Below, one piece after another: positions 7,613 through 17,315 of a stretch of 64,000 nucleotides of DNA. Source of the stretch: UBA4363 sp002393965 (GTDB lineage Bacteria > Bacteroidota > Bacteroidia > Bacteroidales > Paludibacteraceae); the NCBI GenBank assembly GCA_946542925.1, contig CAMNLA010000052.1, positions 1-64,000 of the forward strand, read 5' to 3'. Positions within the stretch are counted from its first letter, which is position 1; each line of letters starts with the position of its first letter. The position numbers and the translations under genes are program-made. The notes beneath the pieces are model-generated. The model had not been told where the DNA came from, did not search any database, and was given only the letters and a program-made list of their open reading frames with translations.

Positions 7613-9049
7613 TTAACGTCGCTCCAACCGGACGACGTTTTCGACGTGTTGCGTATGAGGGAACATGTCAACCGGCTGAATCGCCGTGACACGGTAATCC
7701 TTGTCAAGCAGGGCAAGGTCACGCGCCTGCGTGGCTGGATTGCAACTGACGTAAACAATGCGCTCGGGCGATGCGAACAGGAGGGTGTCAATGACGTCTC
7801 CGTGCATGCCCGCACGGGGTGGGTCGGTGATGATGACGTCCGGCTTCCCGTTCTCGTTGATGAATGCCTGCGTGAGGATGTCTTTCATGTCTCCCGCATA
7901 GAAACGGGTGTTCCGGATGCCGTTGAGCTCCGCATTGACTTTCGCATCGGCTATCGCTTCCGGTACATATTCAATCCCGATGACCTCTCGGGCATCTCGC
8001 GACACGAAATTGGCAATGGTCCCCGTTCCCGTATAGAGGTCATACACCAACTCTTTTCCCGTCAGTCCTGCGAAGTTACGCGCTACTTTATATAATTCAT
8101 AGGCCTGACGGCTATTGGTCTGATAGAACGATTTCGGACCGATCTTGAAACGCAGACCCTCCATCGTTTCCATGATATAGTCCCGACCGTGAAACGTCAC
8201 GACGTCCAGGTCCGTAATCGAGTCATTGAGCTTGCCGTTGACGACATAGAGAAGGGAAGTGGTTTGAGGAAAACTTTTAAGAAGATGGGTCATAAGGCTG
8301 TCAATCAGTTTCTTGTCATTCTCATGGACAATAACAAGAATCATCAGTTCTCCCGTCGAGGTAGTCCGTACTATGACGCCACGCAGAAATCCGACCTGCT
8401 GACGAAGGTCAAAGAAGGTGATGCGGTTTTCTATGCAGAAACGTTTGATTGTCAGACGTATCTGGTTCTGTATGTCGTCTTGCAACCAACATTTTCGGAT
8501 GTCTAATACTTTGTCAAACAGACGAGGGATGTGAAAACCTAAACCGTACATCTCTTCCGGCGTGATCTCATCTCCGTTCGCCTGTCTCTCTTTTATCTGT
8601 TGCAGTTCTTCTATCGGCATCCATCGCTTGTTAGATGCGCTGAATTCCAGTTTGTTACGGTATCCGACCGTTTCTGCTGAACCAAGGATGGGCATCACCT
8701 CCGGCAATTCAACCTTTCCTATCCGTGTCAGGTTGTCAATGATCTGTTGCTGCTTGCAGGCTGTCTGCATGGCATAGGGTAGGTGCTGCCATTTACACCC
8801 CCCACAGATGCCGAAGTGCTCACAGAAGGGTTCTGTTCGCTTATCGGATTTCTGGACGAATCGGACAATGCGACCCTCCATGTAGTTGTGCTTCTTCTTG
8901 GTTATCTGTACATCTACTATGTCTCCCGGAGCGGCAAAGGGAATGAAGACAACACCCTGTTCTGTGCGCGCAATGGCCATGCCCTCTGTCGCTACGTCTG
9001 CAACAAGGATATTCTCCAATAATGGGAGCGCTTTTTTGTTTCTGCTCAT
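7613..9049 (-). CDS. rlmD: 23S rRNA (uracil-5-)-methyltransferase, RlmD/RumA family
   Basis: 478 residues. An N-terminal TRAM domain (about 8-65) is followed by iron-sulfur cysteines in CEHFGICGGCKWQH and by an SAM-dependent methyltransferase domain with YDLYTGTGTIANF, IITDPPRAG and the nucleophile in YVSCNPAT. It makes 5-methyluridine in 23S rRNA; which uridine (1939 or 747 type) cannot be decided from sequence alone, so the gene symbol is provisional. It starts 66 bases after the end of dnaB on the same strand and is probably co-transcribed with it. Confidence 0.9.
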   Translation of the reverse strand: MSRNKKALPLLENILVADVATEGMAIARTEQGVVFIPFAAPGDIVDVQITKKKHNYMEGRIVRFVQKSDKRTEPFCEHFGICGGCKWQHLPYAMQTACKQQQIIDNLTRIGKVELPEVMPILGSAETVGYRNKLEFSASNKRWMPIEELQQIKERQANGDEITPEEMYGLGFHIPRLFDKVLDIRKCWLQDDIQNQIRLTIKRFCIENRITFFDLRQQVGFLRGVIVRTTSTGELMILVIVHENDKKLIDSLMTHLLKSFPQTTSLLYVVNGKLNDSITDLDVVTFHGRDYIMETMEGLRFKIGPKSFYQTNSRQAYELYKVARNFAGLTGKELVYDLYTGTGTIANFVSRDAREVIGIEYVPEAIADAKVNAELNGIRNTRFYAGDMKDILTQAFINENGKPDVIITDPPRAGMHGDVIDTLLFASPERIVYVSCNPATQARDLALLDKDYRVTAIQPVDMFPHTQHVENVVRLERR

Positions 9050-9114
9050 GGATCTCTTCTGGTCTGTTGGAATGGTTGGTTTCGAGACAATGGGGAAGTA
9101 ACTTGACGGTTCGG

Positions 9115-10686
9115 TCAGAATGGGTAATCATCACTCTGGTCCGCTACGAGAGGGGACTGATCCGTTTTCGAAGAATCATTCCCGGATTCAAAACCCACTC
9201 CGGAAACGAAATCCGAGTTGATCTTCGATGTGTATTCCTGCGAGGAGGAACTGCCATAACCACCGTACGAGTCGTTCAGGTTCTGGAATTTCGTAATCTC
9301 TCCACGGAACGAGAGACGAATGTCCTTGACAGCTCCGTTTCGATGCTTCGCGATGATGAGTTCTGCCATTCCCCGAAGGTCATTGCCATTCTCATCTTCG
9401 TAGATTTTATAGTATTCCGGACGATGGATGAAGCAGACAATGTCCGCATCCTGCTCGATGGCTCCCGATTCTCGGAGGTCACTCAACTGCGGACGCTTCG
9501 ATTCAGTGCGCGATACGTTCTGACCCACACTTCTGTTCTCCGAGTTTCGGTTCAACTGCGAGAGGGCTATGATCGGTATGTTCAGCTCCTTTGCCAGACC
9601 CTTCAGCGAACGGGAAATCATACTCACTTCCTGCTCACGGCTGAAGGTCGTCATCCCCTGCGCCGTCATCAGTTGCAGGTAGTCTATGATGATGATCTTC
9701 ACCCCATGTTCCCTTACCAGACGACGGGCCTTGGTCCTCAACTCGAAGATGGAGAGACCCGGCGTGTCGTCCAGATAAAGCGGCGCATCTTCCAGCAATT
9801 TCAATCGGGCATTCATCTGACGGGTCTCCTGCGTGGTCAGGTTGCCCGTCTGTATCTTCTTGCTCTCAATCTCACAGATGTTCGAAATAAGGCGGTTGAC
9901 CAACTGTACGTTGCTCATCTCAAGCGAGAACAGCCCGACCGGCTGATGGTAATCGACAGCAATGTTACGGGCCATTGAGAGGACAAAGGCGGTCTTTCCC
10001 ATCGCAGGACGCGCAGCGATGATGATCAGGTCCGTACACTGCCATCCGGATGTGACGTTGTCTAAGTCCGTAAAACCCGTTGCCAACCCGCTGATGCCGT
10101 CTTTCTGCTTTGCCGCAATGTCCATGCGTTTGCGCGCTTCCGGGATGATTTCACTGACTTTCTGGAAGTCTTTCTTGACGTTCTGCTGCGACAACTCAAA
10201 CAGACTGCCCTCCGCATTGTTCATCAACTCGTCCACGTCGATCTTTTCGTCGTAGGCTTGCGTGAGCACGTCGTTAGACAGACGGATGAGTTCCCGTGCC
10301 AGGTATTTCTGCACGATGATACGGGCGTGAAATTCGATGTTGGCAGTGGTGGAGACACAGGTCGTGAGGTCGGAGAGGGCATAGACACCGCCGACATCCT
10401 CCAACGTCCCGTCACGCTTGAGCTGCTCCACGACGGTGTGCAGGTCAATCGGCTTCTGGTCCAGGTTGAGACGCAACATGGCCTGATAAATCTTCGCCAG
10501 ACGGCTGTCATAGAAGACTTCTGGTTTCAGAAGTTCACACACTTTCTCGTATGCGTCTTTCTCAATCATGATACCGCCGATGACCGTCCGCTCCAAGTCG
10601 GGAGCCTGAGGTGGCAGCTTACCTTCGAATGCACCGATGGGAATAGGCAACCCTTTTTCCTTCTTGCTGTTTCGCTGTGTCGCCAT
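9115..10686 (-). CDS. dnaB: Replicative DNA helicase DnaB
   Basis: 523 residues from ATG 10686 (MATQRNSKKEKG). It is the hexameric 5'-3' helicase of the replication fork. The N-terminal DnaB domain (about 30-135, PQAPDLERTVIGGIMIEKDA) is followed by the RecA-like domain with Walker A ARPAMGKTAF, Walker B IIIDYLQLM, and the C-terminal SDLRESGAIEQDADIVCFIHRPEYY motif. The frame is open to 10743, but the -7 promoter box at 10721-10728 lies inside that extension and excludes it. The last ~45 residues are S/G/D-rich. No intein is seen. Confidence 0.96.
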   Translation of the reverse strand: MATQRNSKKEKGLPIPIGAFEGKLPPQAPDLERTVIGGIMIEKDAYEKVCELLKPEVFYDSRLAKIYQAMLRLNLDQKPIDLHTVVEQLKRDGTLEDVGGVYALSDLTTCVSTTANIEFHARIIVQKYLARELIRLSNDVLTQAYDEKIDVDELMNNAEGSLFELSQQNVKKDFQKVSEIIPEARKRMDIAAKQKDGISGLATGFTDLDNVTSGWQCTDLIIIAARPAMGKTAFVLSMARNIAVDYHQPVGLFSLEMSNVQLVNRLISNICEIESKKIQTGNLTTQETRQMNARLKLLEDAPLYLDDTPGLSIFELRTKARRLVREHGVKIIIIDYLQLMTAQGMTTFSREQEVSMISRSLKGLAKELNIPIIALSQLNRNSENRSVGQNVSRTESKRPQLSDLRESGAIEQDADIVCFIHRPEYYKIYEDENGNDLRGMAELIIAKHRNGAVKDIRLSFRGEITKFQNLNDSYGGYGSSSSQEYTSKINSDFVSGVGFESGNDSSKTDQSPLVADQSDDYPF

Positions 10687-10720
10687 AGTCGATTTTCTCT
10701 GTCTTAGTTTTTTGGGATAG

Positions 10721-10728
10721 CAAATGTA
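10721..10728 (-). promoter_or_regulatory. -7 promoter box for dnaB
   Basis: CAAATGTA on the plus strand reads TACATTTG on the minus strand, a TAnnTTTG match 34 bases before the dnaB ATG at 10686. It also fixes the start codon choice. Confidence 0.6.
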
Positions 10729-10902
10729 TGAAATATATCCCACATATCGGACAGCAGGATAGGATTTCCTCCTTACCGCTCAACGTTGGGAGAGGAGCAT
10801 CCCGATAACGGAAACGGGTTTTTCCGCTCTCACACCATGCGTATCTGTTCTGTGGAGGCATCTTTCTTTCTGCGGATGTTTCCTCCGAAAGCTTTTTAGG
10901 GT

Positions 10903-10910
10903 TATCTTTG
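10903..10910 (+). promoter_or_regulatory. -7 promoter box for ispE
   Basis: TATCTTTG, an exact TAnnTTTG match, 23 bases before the ispE ATG. The dnaB-ispE gap is divergent and carries one box for each direction. Confidence 0.65.
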
Positions 10911-10933
10911 TTTGCAATTCAGAGTACTATCCC

Positions 10934-11767
10934 ATGATCTATTTCCCAAATGCCAAGATCAATATTGGCTTGAATATCGTCGCAAAACGCCCGGACGGCT
11001 ACCACGACATTGAGACTGTCTTCTATCCGATTCCTCTCGAAGACGCATTGGAATTTTCCGTGCAGCAGGAGGGTGCTGCAACGTCCCTGACCGTGACCGG
11101 TCTGCAGATCGACGGGAATCTGGACGATAATCTCATCATCAAGGCATACCGCTTGCTGAAGGAGAAGTATGCCCTCCCGGAACTAGACATACGCCTGCGG
11201 AAAAACATTCCTTTCGGTGCTGGACTCGGCGGTGGGTCTGCCGACGCATCGTTCATGCTGATGCTTCTGAATGAGGAATTTCACCTCGGAATGTCGGAAT
11301 CGGAGTTAATGGCAGAATCCGCCAAAATAGGCAGCGACTGCCCGTTCTTTATAAAGAATAAGCCTGTATTCGCAACCGGAAGGGGTAATGTGTTCCATAC
11401 GACTTCTCTCTCTTTGGCAGGGTGGAGGTTGCTGCTCGTGAAACCGTCCGATAAAGTGTCCACCAAGGAGGCGTATGCACTGTGCCGACCTCAACGTCCG
11501 ACATTGCCCCTGACGGAACTTGTCAGACAACCGGTCAGCGAATGGAAAAATCAGATCTGCAACGATTTTGAACAAAGTGTCTTCGAGTCCCATCCTCATA
11601 TCAGGGAGGTAAAAATGAAAATGTATGAACTCGGAGCTCAATATGCCAGTATGTCTGGATCAGGCTCCTCCGTGTTCGGATTGTTTGACAAGAATTTTGT
11701 GTTCGATAAGGAGGTACTCAAACAGTCTTTCAAGAATGAATATCTGTTTTCAGCAACTCTGGACTGA
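10934..11767 (+). CDS. ispE: 4-diphosphocytidyl-2-C-methyl-D-erythritol kinase
   Basis: 277 residues. It performs the ATP-dependent phosphorylation of CDP-methylerythritol in the non-mevalonate isoprenoid pathway. It belongs to the GHMP kinase family: N-terminal NAKINIGLNIVAKRPDGYHDIETVFYP, the phosphate-binding loop IPFGAGLGGGSADASF at about residues 94-109, and the C-terminal GAQYASMSGSGSSVFGLF motif. The length is normal for the family. dxr, another gene of the same pathway, is at 29201. The gap to gyrA is 150 bases, AT-rich, without a clear terminator. Confidence 0.95.
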   Translation: MIYFPNAKINIGLNIVAKRPDGYHDIETVFYPIPLEDALEFSVQQEGAATSLTVTGLQIDGNLDDNLIIKAYRLLKEKYALPELDIRLRKNIPFGAGLGGGSADASFMLMLLNEEFHLGMSESELMAESAKIGSDCPFFIKNKPVFATGRGNVFHTTSLSLAGWRLLLVKPSDKVSTKEAYALCRPQRPTLPLTELVRQPVSEWKNQICNDFEQSVFESHPHIREVKMKMYELGAQYASMSGSGSSVFGLFDKNFVFDKEVLKQSFKNEYLFSATLD

Positions 11768-11917
11768 AAACCGACACTCACCTTTACATATACCCGTCAT
11801 TGCCTTAAACGTAAAAAAAAGAGCCTTATTTCGAAAGTTTTCGATTTCTCCGTTTTTTGATTCCGGAAAAAAGTCGTATTTTTACGTGTTTTTTAAAATG
11901 GAGAAAATCTTAAAGAA

Positions 11918-14458
11918 ATGTTAGGTCAAGACAGAATTATCAAGGTTGACATTGAAAAGGAAATGAGGACATCCTATATCGATTATTCGATGTCCGTCAT
12001 CGTGGCTCGCGCCCTTCCCGATGTGAGGGACGGATTCAAACCCGTCCATCGACGCGTCCTGTTCGGCATGAACGAATTAGGCGTAACGTCCAACAAACCT
12101 TATAAGAAATCAGCCAGAATCGTCGGCGAAGTACTCGGTAAGTACCATCCGCACGGCGACTCTTCCGTCTATTTTACCATGGTACGACTGGCCCAGGAAT
12201 GGGTGATGCGCTACCCGTTGGTAGATGGACAAGGTAACTTCGGTTCCGTGGACGGAGACTCTCCGGCCGCCATGCGTTACACCGAAGCACGACTGCGTAA
12301 ATTCGCCGAGGAAATCCTCGTCGACCTCGACAAGGATACCGTCGATTTTGTCAATAACTTCGACGATACCCTGCGCGAACCAAGCGTTCTGCCTACTCGA
12401 ATCCCGAATATGCTGGTCAATGGCGCCTCAGGAATCGCTGTCGGCATGGCTACCAATATCGCTCCACACAACCTGTCGGAGTGCGTGGACGGCATCTGTG
12501 CCTATATCGACAATCCAGAGATCGACACCGACGGACTGATGCAGTTTATAAAGGGACCCGACTTCCCGACAGGCGGTATTATCTACGGCATCAATGGCAT
12601 CCGCGAAGGATTCGAAACGGGTAGGGGACACCTGACCATACGTTCCAAGACCGAAATCGAAACAGATGCCAACGGACGAGAGAAAATTATCGTTACCGAA
12701 ATTCCTTACATGGTCAATAAGGCCGAGATGATTAAGGATATCGCTGAACTAATCAAGTCTCAGAAGGTCGAGGGCATCTCTAATATCAATGACGAGTCCG
12801 ACCGACAGGGTATGCGCATCGTTATCGATATCAAAAAAGAAGCCAATGCCAAAGTGGTATTGAATCGACTGTTTAAAAACAGTCAGCTACAGTCTTCTTT
12901 CTCAGTCAATAACATCGCTCTCGTCAAAGGACGGCCACAACTGCTGACCCTGAAAGATATGATCCACTATTTTGTGGAACACCGTCACGAAGTGGTCGTT
13001 CGTCGTACGCGTTTCGAACTGGCAGAAGCCGAAAAGAGAGCGCATATCCTGAAAGGTTTGATCATCGCCGTCGATAATATCGACGAGGTGGTCAGCATCA
13101 TTCGCAACTCCCAAAGCGTGGATCAGGCTAAGAAGAGCTTGATCGAACGTTTCTCCTTAGATGAGGAACAGGCAAAGGCAATCGTGGAAATGCGACTCAG
13201 ACAACTTACCGGCCTGGCCATCGATGACCTGAAGTCTGAATTCAATGATCTCGAAATCAAAATCGCCGATCTGAAGGATATCCTCGGCAGCGAGGAACGA
13301 CAGATGAAGATTGTCAAGGAGGAACTTATCGAGGTGAAGGAGAAATACGGAGACGAACGCAGAACGGAAATAGATCCGCGTGGAGCCAATTTCAACGTGG
13401 AGGATTTCTATGCCGACGACGATATGGTCATCACCATCTCACACTTGGGATATATCAAGCGGACAGCGCTCAGCGAATACAAGGAACAACACCGTGGGGG
13501 AGTGGGGGTCAAAGGATCCGGATCTCGGGACGAGGATTTCATCGAACATATCTACATGGCCTCGATGCACCAGACCCTGCTTCTCTTCACCAAGAAGGGA
13601 CGCTGCTACTGGCTCAAGGTGTACGAAATTCCGGAGTACGAGAAGAATGCAAAGGGAAGAGCAATCCAGAATCTGCTCAATATCGATTCCGACGACGCCG
13701 TGACGGCCTACATCTCAACCAAACAACTGCAGGACGAGGAGTTTAATAAGTCTCACTACCTCATCTTCGCAACCAAACAGGGTGTAGTCAAGAAGACAAG
13801 CCTGGAGGCTTATTCGCGCCCACGGGCAAACGGCGTCATCGCAATATCCCTGCGTGAGGATGACCAGGTTATCCAGGTTCGACTGACTTCCGGAAATTCC
13901 GAAATCCTCATGGCTAATAAGAACGGACGTGCCATCCACTTCAACGAACAGAATGTCAGGGAAATGGGACGTACCGCAACAGGTGTACGCGGTATGCGGC
14001 TGGATGCCGAGGACAGATCCGACGAAATAGTTGGCATGGTTTCTGTAGAACCGAATTCAGAGGAAAGCGTCCTCGTCGTTTCGGAGAAGGGATTCGGAAA
14101 ACGCTCCATGGTGGAGGACTACCGTATCACGAACCGAGGCGGTAAGGGTGTCAGAACACTGAACATCACCGAGAAGACAGGTCTGGTAGTGACAATCAAT
14201 GCCGTGACGGACAACAACGACTTGATGATTATCAATAAGTCGGGCATGACTATCCGCACCGCCTGCGCCGACCTTCGTATCATGGGACGCGCTACACAGG
14301 GTGTCAAACTGATCAACCTCAGCAAACGCAACCAGAACGACGAGATCGCTTCGGTTTGCATCGTTGACCACGAGGAGGTACCGGCAGAAGGGCAGGAGGG
14401 AGACTCCGACTCTGCAGAGACATCCTCTGACAACGGAAACTCGGAAAACCAGGAATAA
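11918..14458 (+). CDS. gyrA: DNA gyrase subunit A
   Basis: 846 residues. It is the DNA cleavage and rejoining subunit of gyrase. Features are the N-terminal SYIDYSMSVIVARALPDVRDGFKPVHRR, the quinolone-region helix KYHPHGDSSVYFTMVRLAQ, the active-site tyrosine in AAMRYTEARL, a coiled coil at about 380-500, and a six-bladed C-terminal propeller with the GyrA-box-like segment QHRGGVGVKG that separates GyrA from ParC. The position equivalent to E. coli Ser83 is Ser82; the position equivalent to Asp87 is Phe86. The last ~35 residues are acidic and low-complexity. A TPR gene follows after 30 bases, an arrangement I recall from related genomes. Confidence 0.96.
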   Translation: MLGQDRIIKVDIEKEMRTSYIDYSMSVIVARALPDVRDGFKPVHRRVLFGMNELGVTSNKPYKKSARIVGEVLGKYHPHGDSSVYFTMVRLAQEWVMRYPLVDGQGNFGSVDGDSPAAMRYTEARLRKFAEEILVDLDKDTVDFVNNFDDTLREPSVLPTRIPNMLVNGASGIAVGMATNIAPHNLSECVDGICAYIDNPEIDTDGLMQFIKGPDFPTGGIIYGINGIREGFETGRGHLTIRSKTEIETDANGREKIIVTEIPYMVNKAEMIKDIAELIKSQKVEGISNINDESDRQGMRIVIDIKKEANAKVVLNRLFKNSQLQSSFSVNNIALVKGRPQLLTLKDMIHYFVEHRHEVVVRRTRFELAEAEKRAHILKGLIIAVDNIDEVVSIIRNSQSVDQAKKSLIERFSLDEEQAKAIVEMRLRQLTGLAIDDLKSEFNDLEIKIADLKDILGSEERQMKIVKEELIEVKEKYGDERRTEIDPRGANFNVEDFYADDDMVITISHLGYIKRTALSEYKEQHRGGVGVKGSGSRDEDFIEHIYMASMHQTLLLFTKKGRCYWLKVYEIPEYEKNAKGRAIQNLLNIDSDDAVTAYISTKQLQDEEFNKSHYLIFATKQGVVKKTSLEAYSRPRANGVIAISLREDDQVIQVRLTSGNSEILMANKNGRAIHFNEQNVREMGRTATGVRGMRLDAEDRSDEIVGMVSVEPNSEESVLVVSEKGFGKRSMVEDYRITNRGGKGVRTLNITEKTGLVVTINAVTDNNDLMIINKSGMTIRTACADLRIMGRATQGVKLINLSKRNQNDEIASVCIVDHEEVPAEGQEGDSDSAETSSDNGNSENQE

Positions 14459-14488
14459 AAAAATAAAACCTTTTATAATACTACGCCA

Positions 14489-15691
14489 ATGAAAAAGTTT
14501 GTATTTCTTGCAGCTGGCCTCATGCTTGCCGCAACAGCTTTCTCACAGGATGAGATCATCAAACAGGCTAAGAAGATTGCTTCGGGAGAAACTCCCGACT
14601 TCGAACAAGCCATACAAGTTATCAATCAGGCAACGGACGGATTGGGAAAAAACTCCGCCGACGCTTGGTACACCAAGGGACTGATTTACTCGAAACAATT
14701 TGATTTCGAAGACGAGAAACGTTTCTTGATTCCTCCGCAACAACCCGATGTCAATCTGCAAAGCAAGGCAGCATACAATGCGTTCAAGGCATGGACCGTG
14801 GCTGATTCTCTCGATGCGGTCGAGGCACAGAACAACCCGAAACGCAAGGGAAAACTGAAATACCGCGGCGATATCGCTAAAAAAGTGGATGGCTACAAAC
14901 GTTATCTTCTGAATCAAGGAGTCGTCCTCAGCCAGGAAGGCAAAGGAAAAGAGGCTAACAAGGTGTTCGCCGATGTCATCGCCCTGCCAAAGGCTTCTTT
15001 CTTCGCAGATTATGATAAATTGAATGCCAACGATTCAACCTTTATCTGGGCTGCGGATTATTACAAACTGACCCTGGCAGACTATTATAGGGAAGTGCTC
15101 TCTTCAGGCGATACCATTGCCGCCGAGAAAATCATTCAGAATGCGCTGACCAAATACCCTGAAGACCCGACGTTCATGACCTATGCTCTCCAACACGATA
15201 TCTGGGCAGGTCGAAACCAACAGGCTGTCAATAAACTCAATAAGGCTATCGAACTGAATCCGAACAACGGGGTCCTGTATCTCGTTCGCGCAAATTTCAA
15301 CGGATTGTCTCCGGTAACAAGAGAAAAAGCTGAACCTGACTACCAGAAGGCAATGCAACTGCTGCCGGATAACTACAATATCATTTACGCTTACGGAGAC
15401 TATCACAAGAACCTCGGCGACGATGCCTACAATTCCGCCAATGATCTGGAACGCAAGAACCCGCTCCAGGCAAAACAACTTCGTGACAAGTTCGTCTCTG
15501 AATACAATACCGCAATTACGTACATCGAGAAGGCGAGAAGCATGAAGAATCCTGTGGACGACAATCTGCTTGGCAATCTCCAGATGATCTACGCAAAACT
15601 GAGAAGTTTCTACTATAGCCAGAAGAATGATGATCTCTACAAAGAGTTCGATGCGAAAATGAGGGCTGTAAAAGAAGCAAGAGGATATTGA
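14489..15691 (+). CDS. Exported tetratricopeptide-repeat protein
   Basis: 400 residues with a clear Sec signal peptide (MKKFVFLAAGLMLAATAFSQ, cleavage after about residue 19-20). The mature protein is helical with TPR-like units (for example AVNKLNKAIELNPNNGVLYLVRANF and DYQKAMQLLPDNYNIIYAYGDYHKNLGD). It is probably a periplasmic or envelope scaffold protein; no enzymatic motif is seen. It lies 30 bases after gyrA and before a strong terminator, so the two are probably co-transcribed. The functional link to gyrase is not obvious. Confidence 0.85.
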   Translation: MKKFVFLAAGLMLAATAFSQDEIIKQAKKIASGETPDFEQAIQVINQATDGLGKNSADAWYTKGLIYSKQFDFEDEKRFLIPPQQPDVNLQSKAAYNAFKAWTVADSLDAVEAQNNPKRKGKLKYRGDIAKKVDGYKRYLLNQGVVLSQEGKGKEANKVFADVIALPKASFFADYDKLNANDSTFIWAADYYKLTLADYYREVLSSGDTIAAEKIIQNALTKYPEDPTFMTYALQHDIWAGRNQQAVNKLNKAIELNPNNGVLYLVRANFNGLSPVTREKAEPDYQKAMQLLPDNYNIIYAYGDYHKNLGDDAYNSANDLERKNPLQAKQLRDKFVSEYNTAITYIEKARSMKNPVDDNLLGNLQMIYAKLRSFYYSQKNDDLYKEFDAKMRAVKEARGY

Positions 15692-15710
15692 TAATACAAT
15701 CATCACATTC

Positions 15711-15756
15711 TAAAACAAAACCGGCTCAACTTTATGGTTGAGCCGGTTTTGTTTTA
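15711..15756 (+). terminator. Intrinsic terminator after gyrA-TPR unit
   Basis: A perfect 20-bp stem (15711-15730 with 15737-15756) around a 6-base loop, GC core ACCGGCTCAAC, followed by more T-rich sequence. It ends the plus-strand unit; the A-rich left arm could also serve minus-strand transcripts. Confidence 0.9.
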
Positions 15757-15928
15757 GTTTAGTTTAGTTTTGTTTATCTCTTGTGTTGACCTTTTTCAAT
15801 TACAGTTCTCTTTAATAACTCAATATCAGAAAAGGGTGGTTTTATCATAAACCCTATTTAACATAATGCAAATTATAGGAAATTTCCGAAATTTTCAGTT
15901 TGCATTAAGTTAATCAACTTTTCTAGTA

Positions 15929-17053
15929 CTATGAATGGAATATCAACATCGGTGTCCGTGCATGGAAAATCATTTTACGGGCAATGCTTGGATTGAATAT
16001 TCTTGTCAGCAGATTCCGCTTGCGGGTGTTCAGACTGATGACGTCTATGTGCTTTTCTTTTACGTATTCATCCAATGCTTTCAATACATCATTGTCCTGA
16101 AGCAATGAATATTCAATCTTAACCTCAGGATAATGTTTCTTGAAGTAATCCTTGATTCCCGCCAGCTTGATTTCGTCCCACGAGTCTTCCTTCTGGTTAA
16201 TATGCACCATGAAGACACGCAAGGTGACGTTCGCAAACAGGTCTATCATCGACTGAAACGCAACAAGGTCTTTTTGGTCAAAATTGGTAGCATAGGCTAT
16301 GTTTAACGTGGACAGGTTCTTTCCCCATTCCACATCCTCCGGAATGGCCAACGTAGGCACGTCATTGCGCTCTATGATCTCTGCCGTCACACTTCCGATC
16401 AATTCCTGCTCCTTCCTGTCTTTCCCTCGCGTCCCCATGACAATCAGACTGGGTTTCGACTCCTCACTGTAGGCTGTGATCTCATCTTCCGGAATGCCCT
16501 GACGGATAACGGTACTGAATTTTACTCGTGGCAAATCACCTTTGCTCATCTGCTTGTTCAGCAGGTTCTCAAGATTGCTCATGTCCGCCTCCGTTCGCTT
16601 CAACATACGCGCCAACGGATCGTCATCACTATTCTTGTACGGAATGGACTCGAAAATCGGCATGCCACTGTACACCGGACTGTAATAGGATGAGAAGATC
16701 GTTACGTCATGATCTACCGATTGGGCAAGACGGAAAGCTATCTCACACGCCTTTAAGGAATAGTCCGAGAAGTCAACAGGGACCAATATTGTTTTGCGCT
16801 TGACACTCTGGGACGAATGGGCTGACAACGTGTCCTTTCCCAGATCCATGTGCTCGATGATCGACAGAGCCTTGGGCAGATCACTTTCTTTAATCCTTAC
16901 CCGTACTCCGGACGATACCGCTGGCTGTACCAGATTGACGTTGTATATGTAGGTCTCGATGCCTTCGCTCTCCAGCCTCGTTTTCAGTATCTGGGCCTGC
17001 TCAAACGTATGTATCGCAACCGTTATCAGACGGTCTTCTTCCGTATTACTCAT
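15929..17053 (-). CDS. Tandem universal stress protein with N-terminal DUF2007-like domain
   Basis: 374 residues from ATG 17053 (MSNTEEDRLITVAIH). Residues ~1-70 resemble DUF2007 (signal-transducing PII-like fold: QILKTRLESEGIETYIYN). Two Usp domains follow: residues ~88-230 contain ILVPVDFSDYSLKA and the ATP-binding pattern G-2x-G-9x-G-S in GTRGKDRKEQELIGSV, while the second (~245-374, STLNIAYATNFDQKD) lacks that glycine motif. It is cytoplasmic, possibly a nucleotide-sensing stress protein. An ATG-less extension upstream to 17128 is not supported. The gene is monocistronic and divergent from valS. Confidence 0.85.
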   Translation of the reverse strand: MSNTEEDRLITVAIHTFEQAQILKTRLESEGIETYIYNVNLVQPAVSSGVRVRIKESDLPKALSIIEHMDLGKDTLSAHSSQSVKRKTILVPVDFSDYSLKACEIAFRLAQSVDHDVTIFSSYYSPVYSGMPIFESIPYKNSDDDPLARMLKRTEADMSNLENLLNKQMSKGDLPRVKFSTVIRQGIPEDEITAYSEESKPSLIVMGTRGKDRKEQELIGSVTAEIIERNDVPTLAIPEDVEWGKNLSTLNIAYATNFDQKDLVAFQSMIDLFANVTLRVFMVHINQKEDSWDEIKLAGIKDYFKKHYPEVKIEYSLLQDNDVLKALDEYVKEKHIDVISLNTRKRNLLTRIFNPSIARKMIFHARTPMLIFHS

Positions 17054-17266
17054 GGCGTTTCTTGTTAATGATTGTTTTTCTGTAAAGAGTTTTTTCGTAC
17101 TATCTCTGTAAAGATAGACAAATAACAACTATCTGGCATAAGTTTATACCCGTTTTTTTACGAAAAATACCAATTAGTCTTACTGCCCTCTCCCTCTGCC
17201 GCCTCTCTCCCACTCCTTTCTGCAAAAAACCTCAGTATCAATTTTCTGTATCTAGACAAAATGAGT

Positions 17267-17274
17267 TACCTTTG
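17267..17274 (+). promoter_or_regulatory. -7 promoter box for valS
   Basis: TACCTTTG, a TAnnTTTG match 41 bases before the valS ATG. Confidence 0.6.
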
Positions 17275-17315
17275 TGGGAATTTTTACGAAAGAAATTATT
17301 AAGTCATTGTAAATC

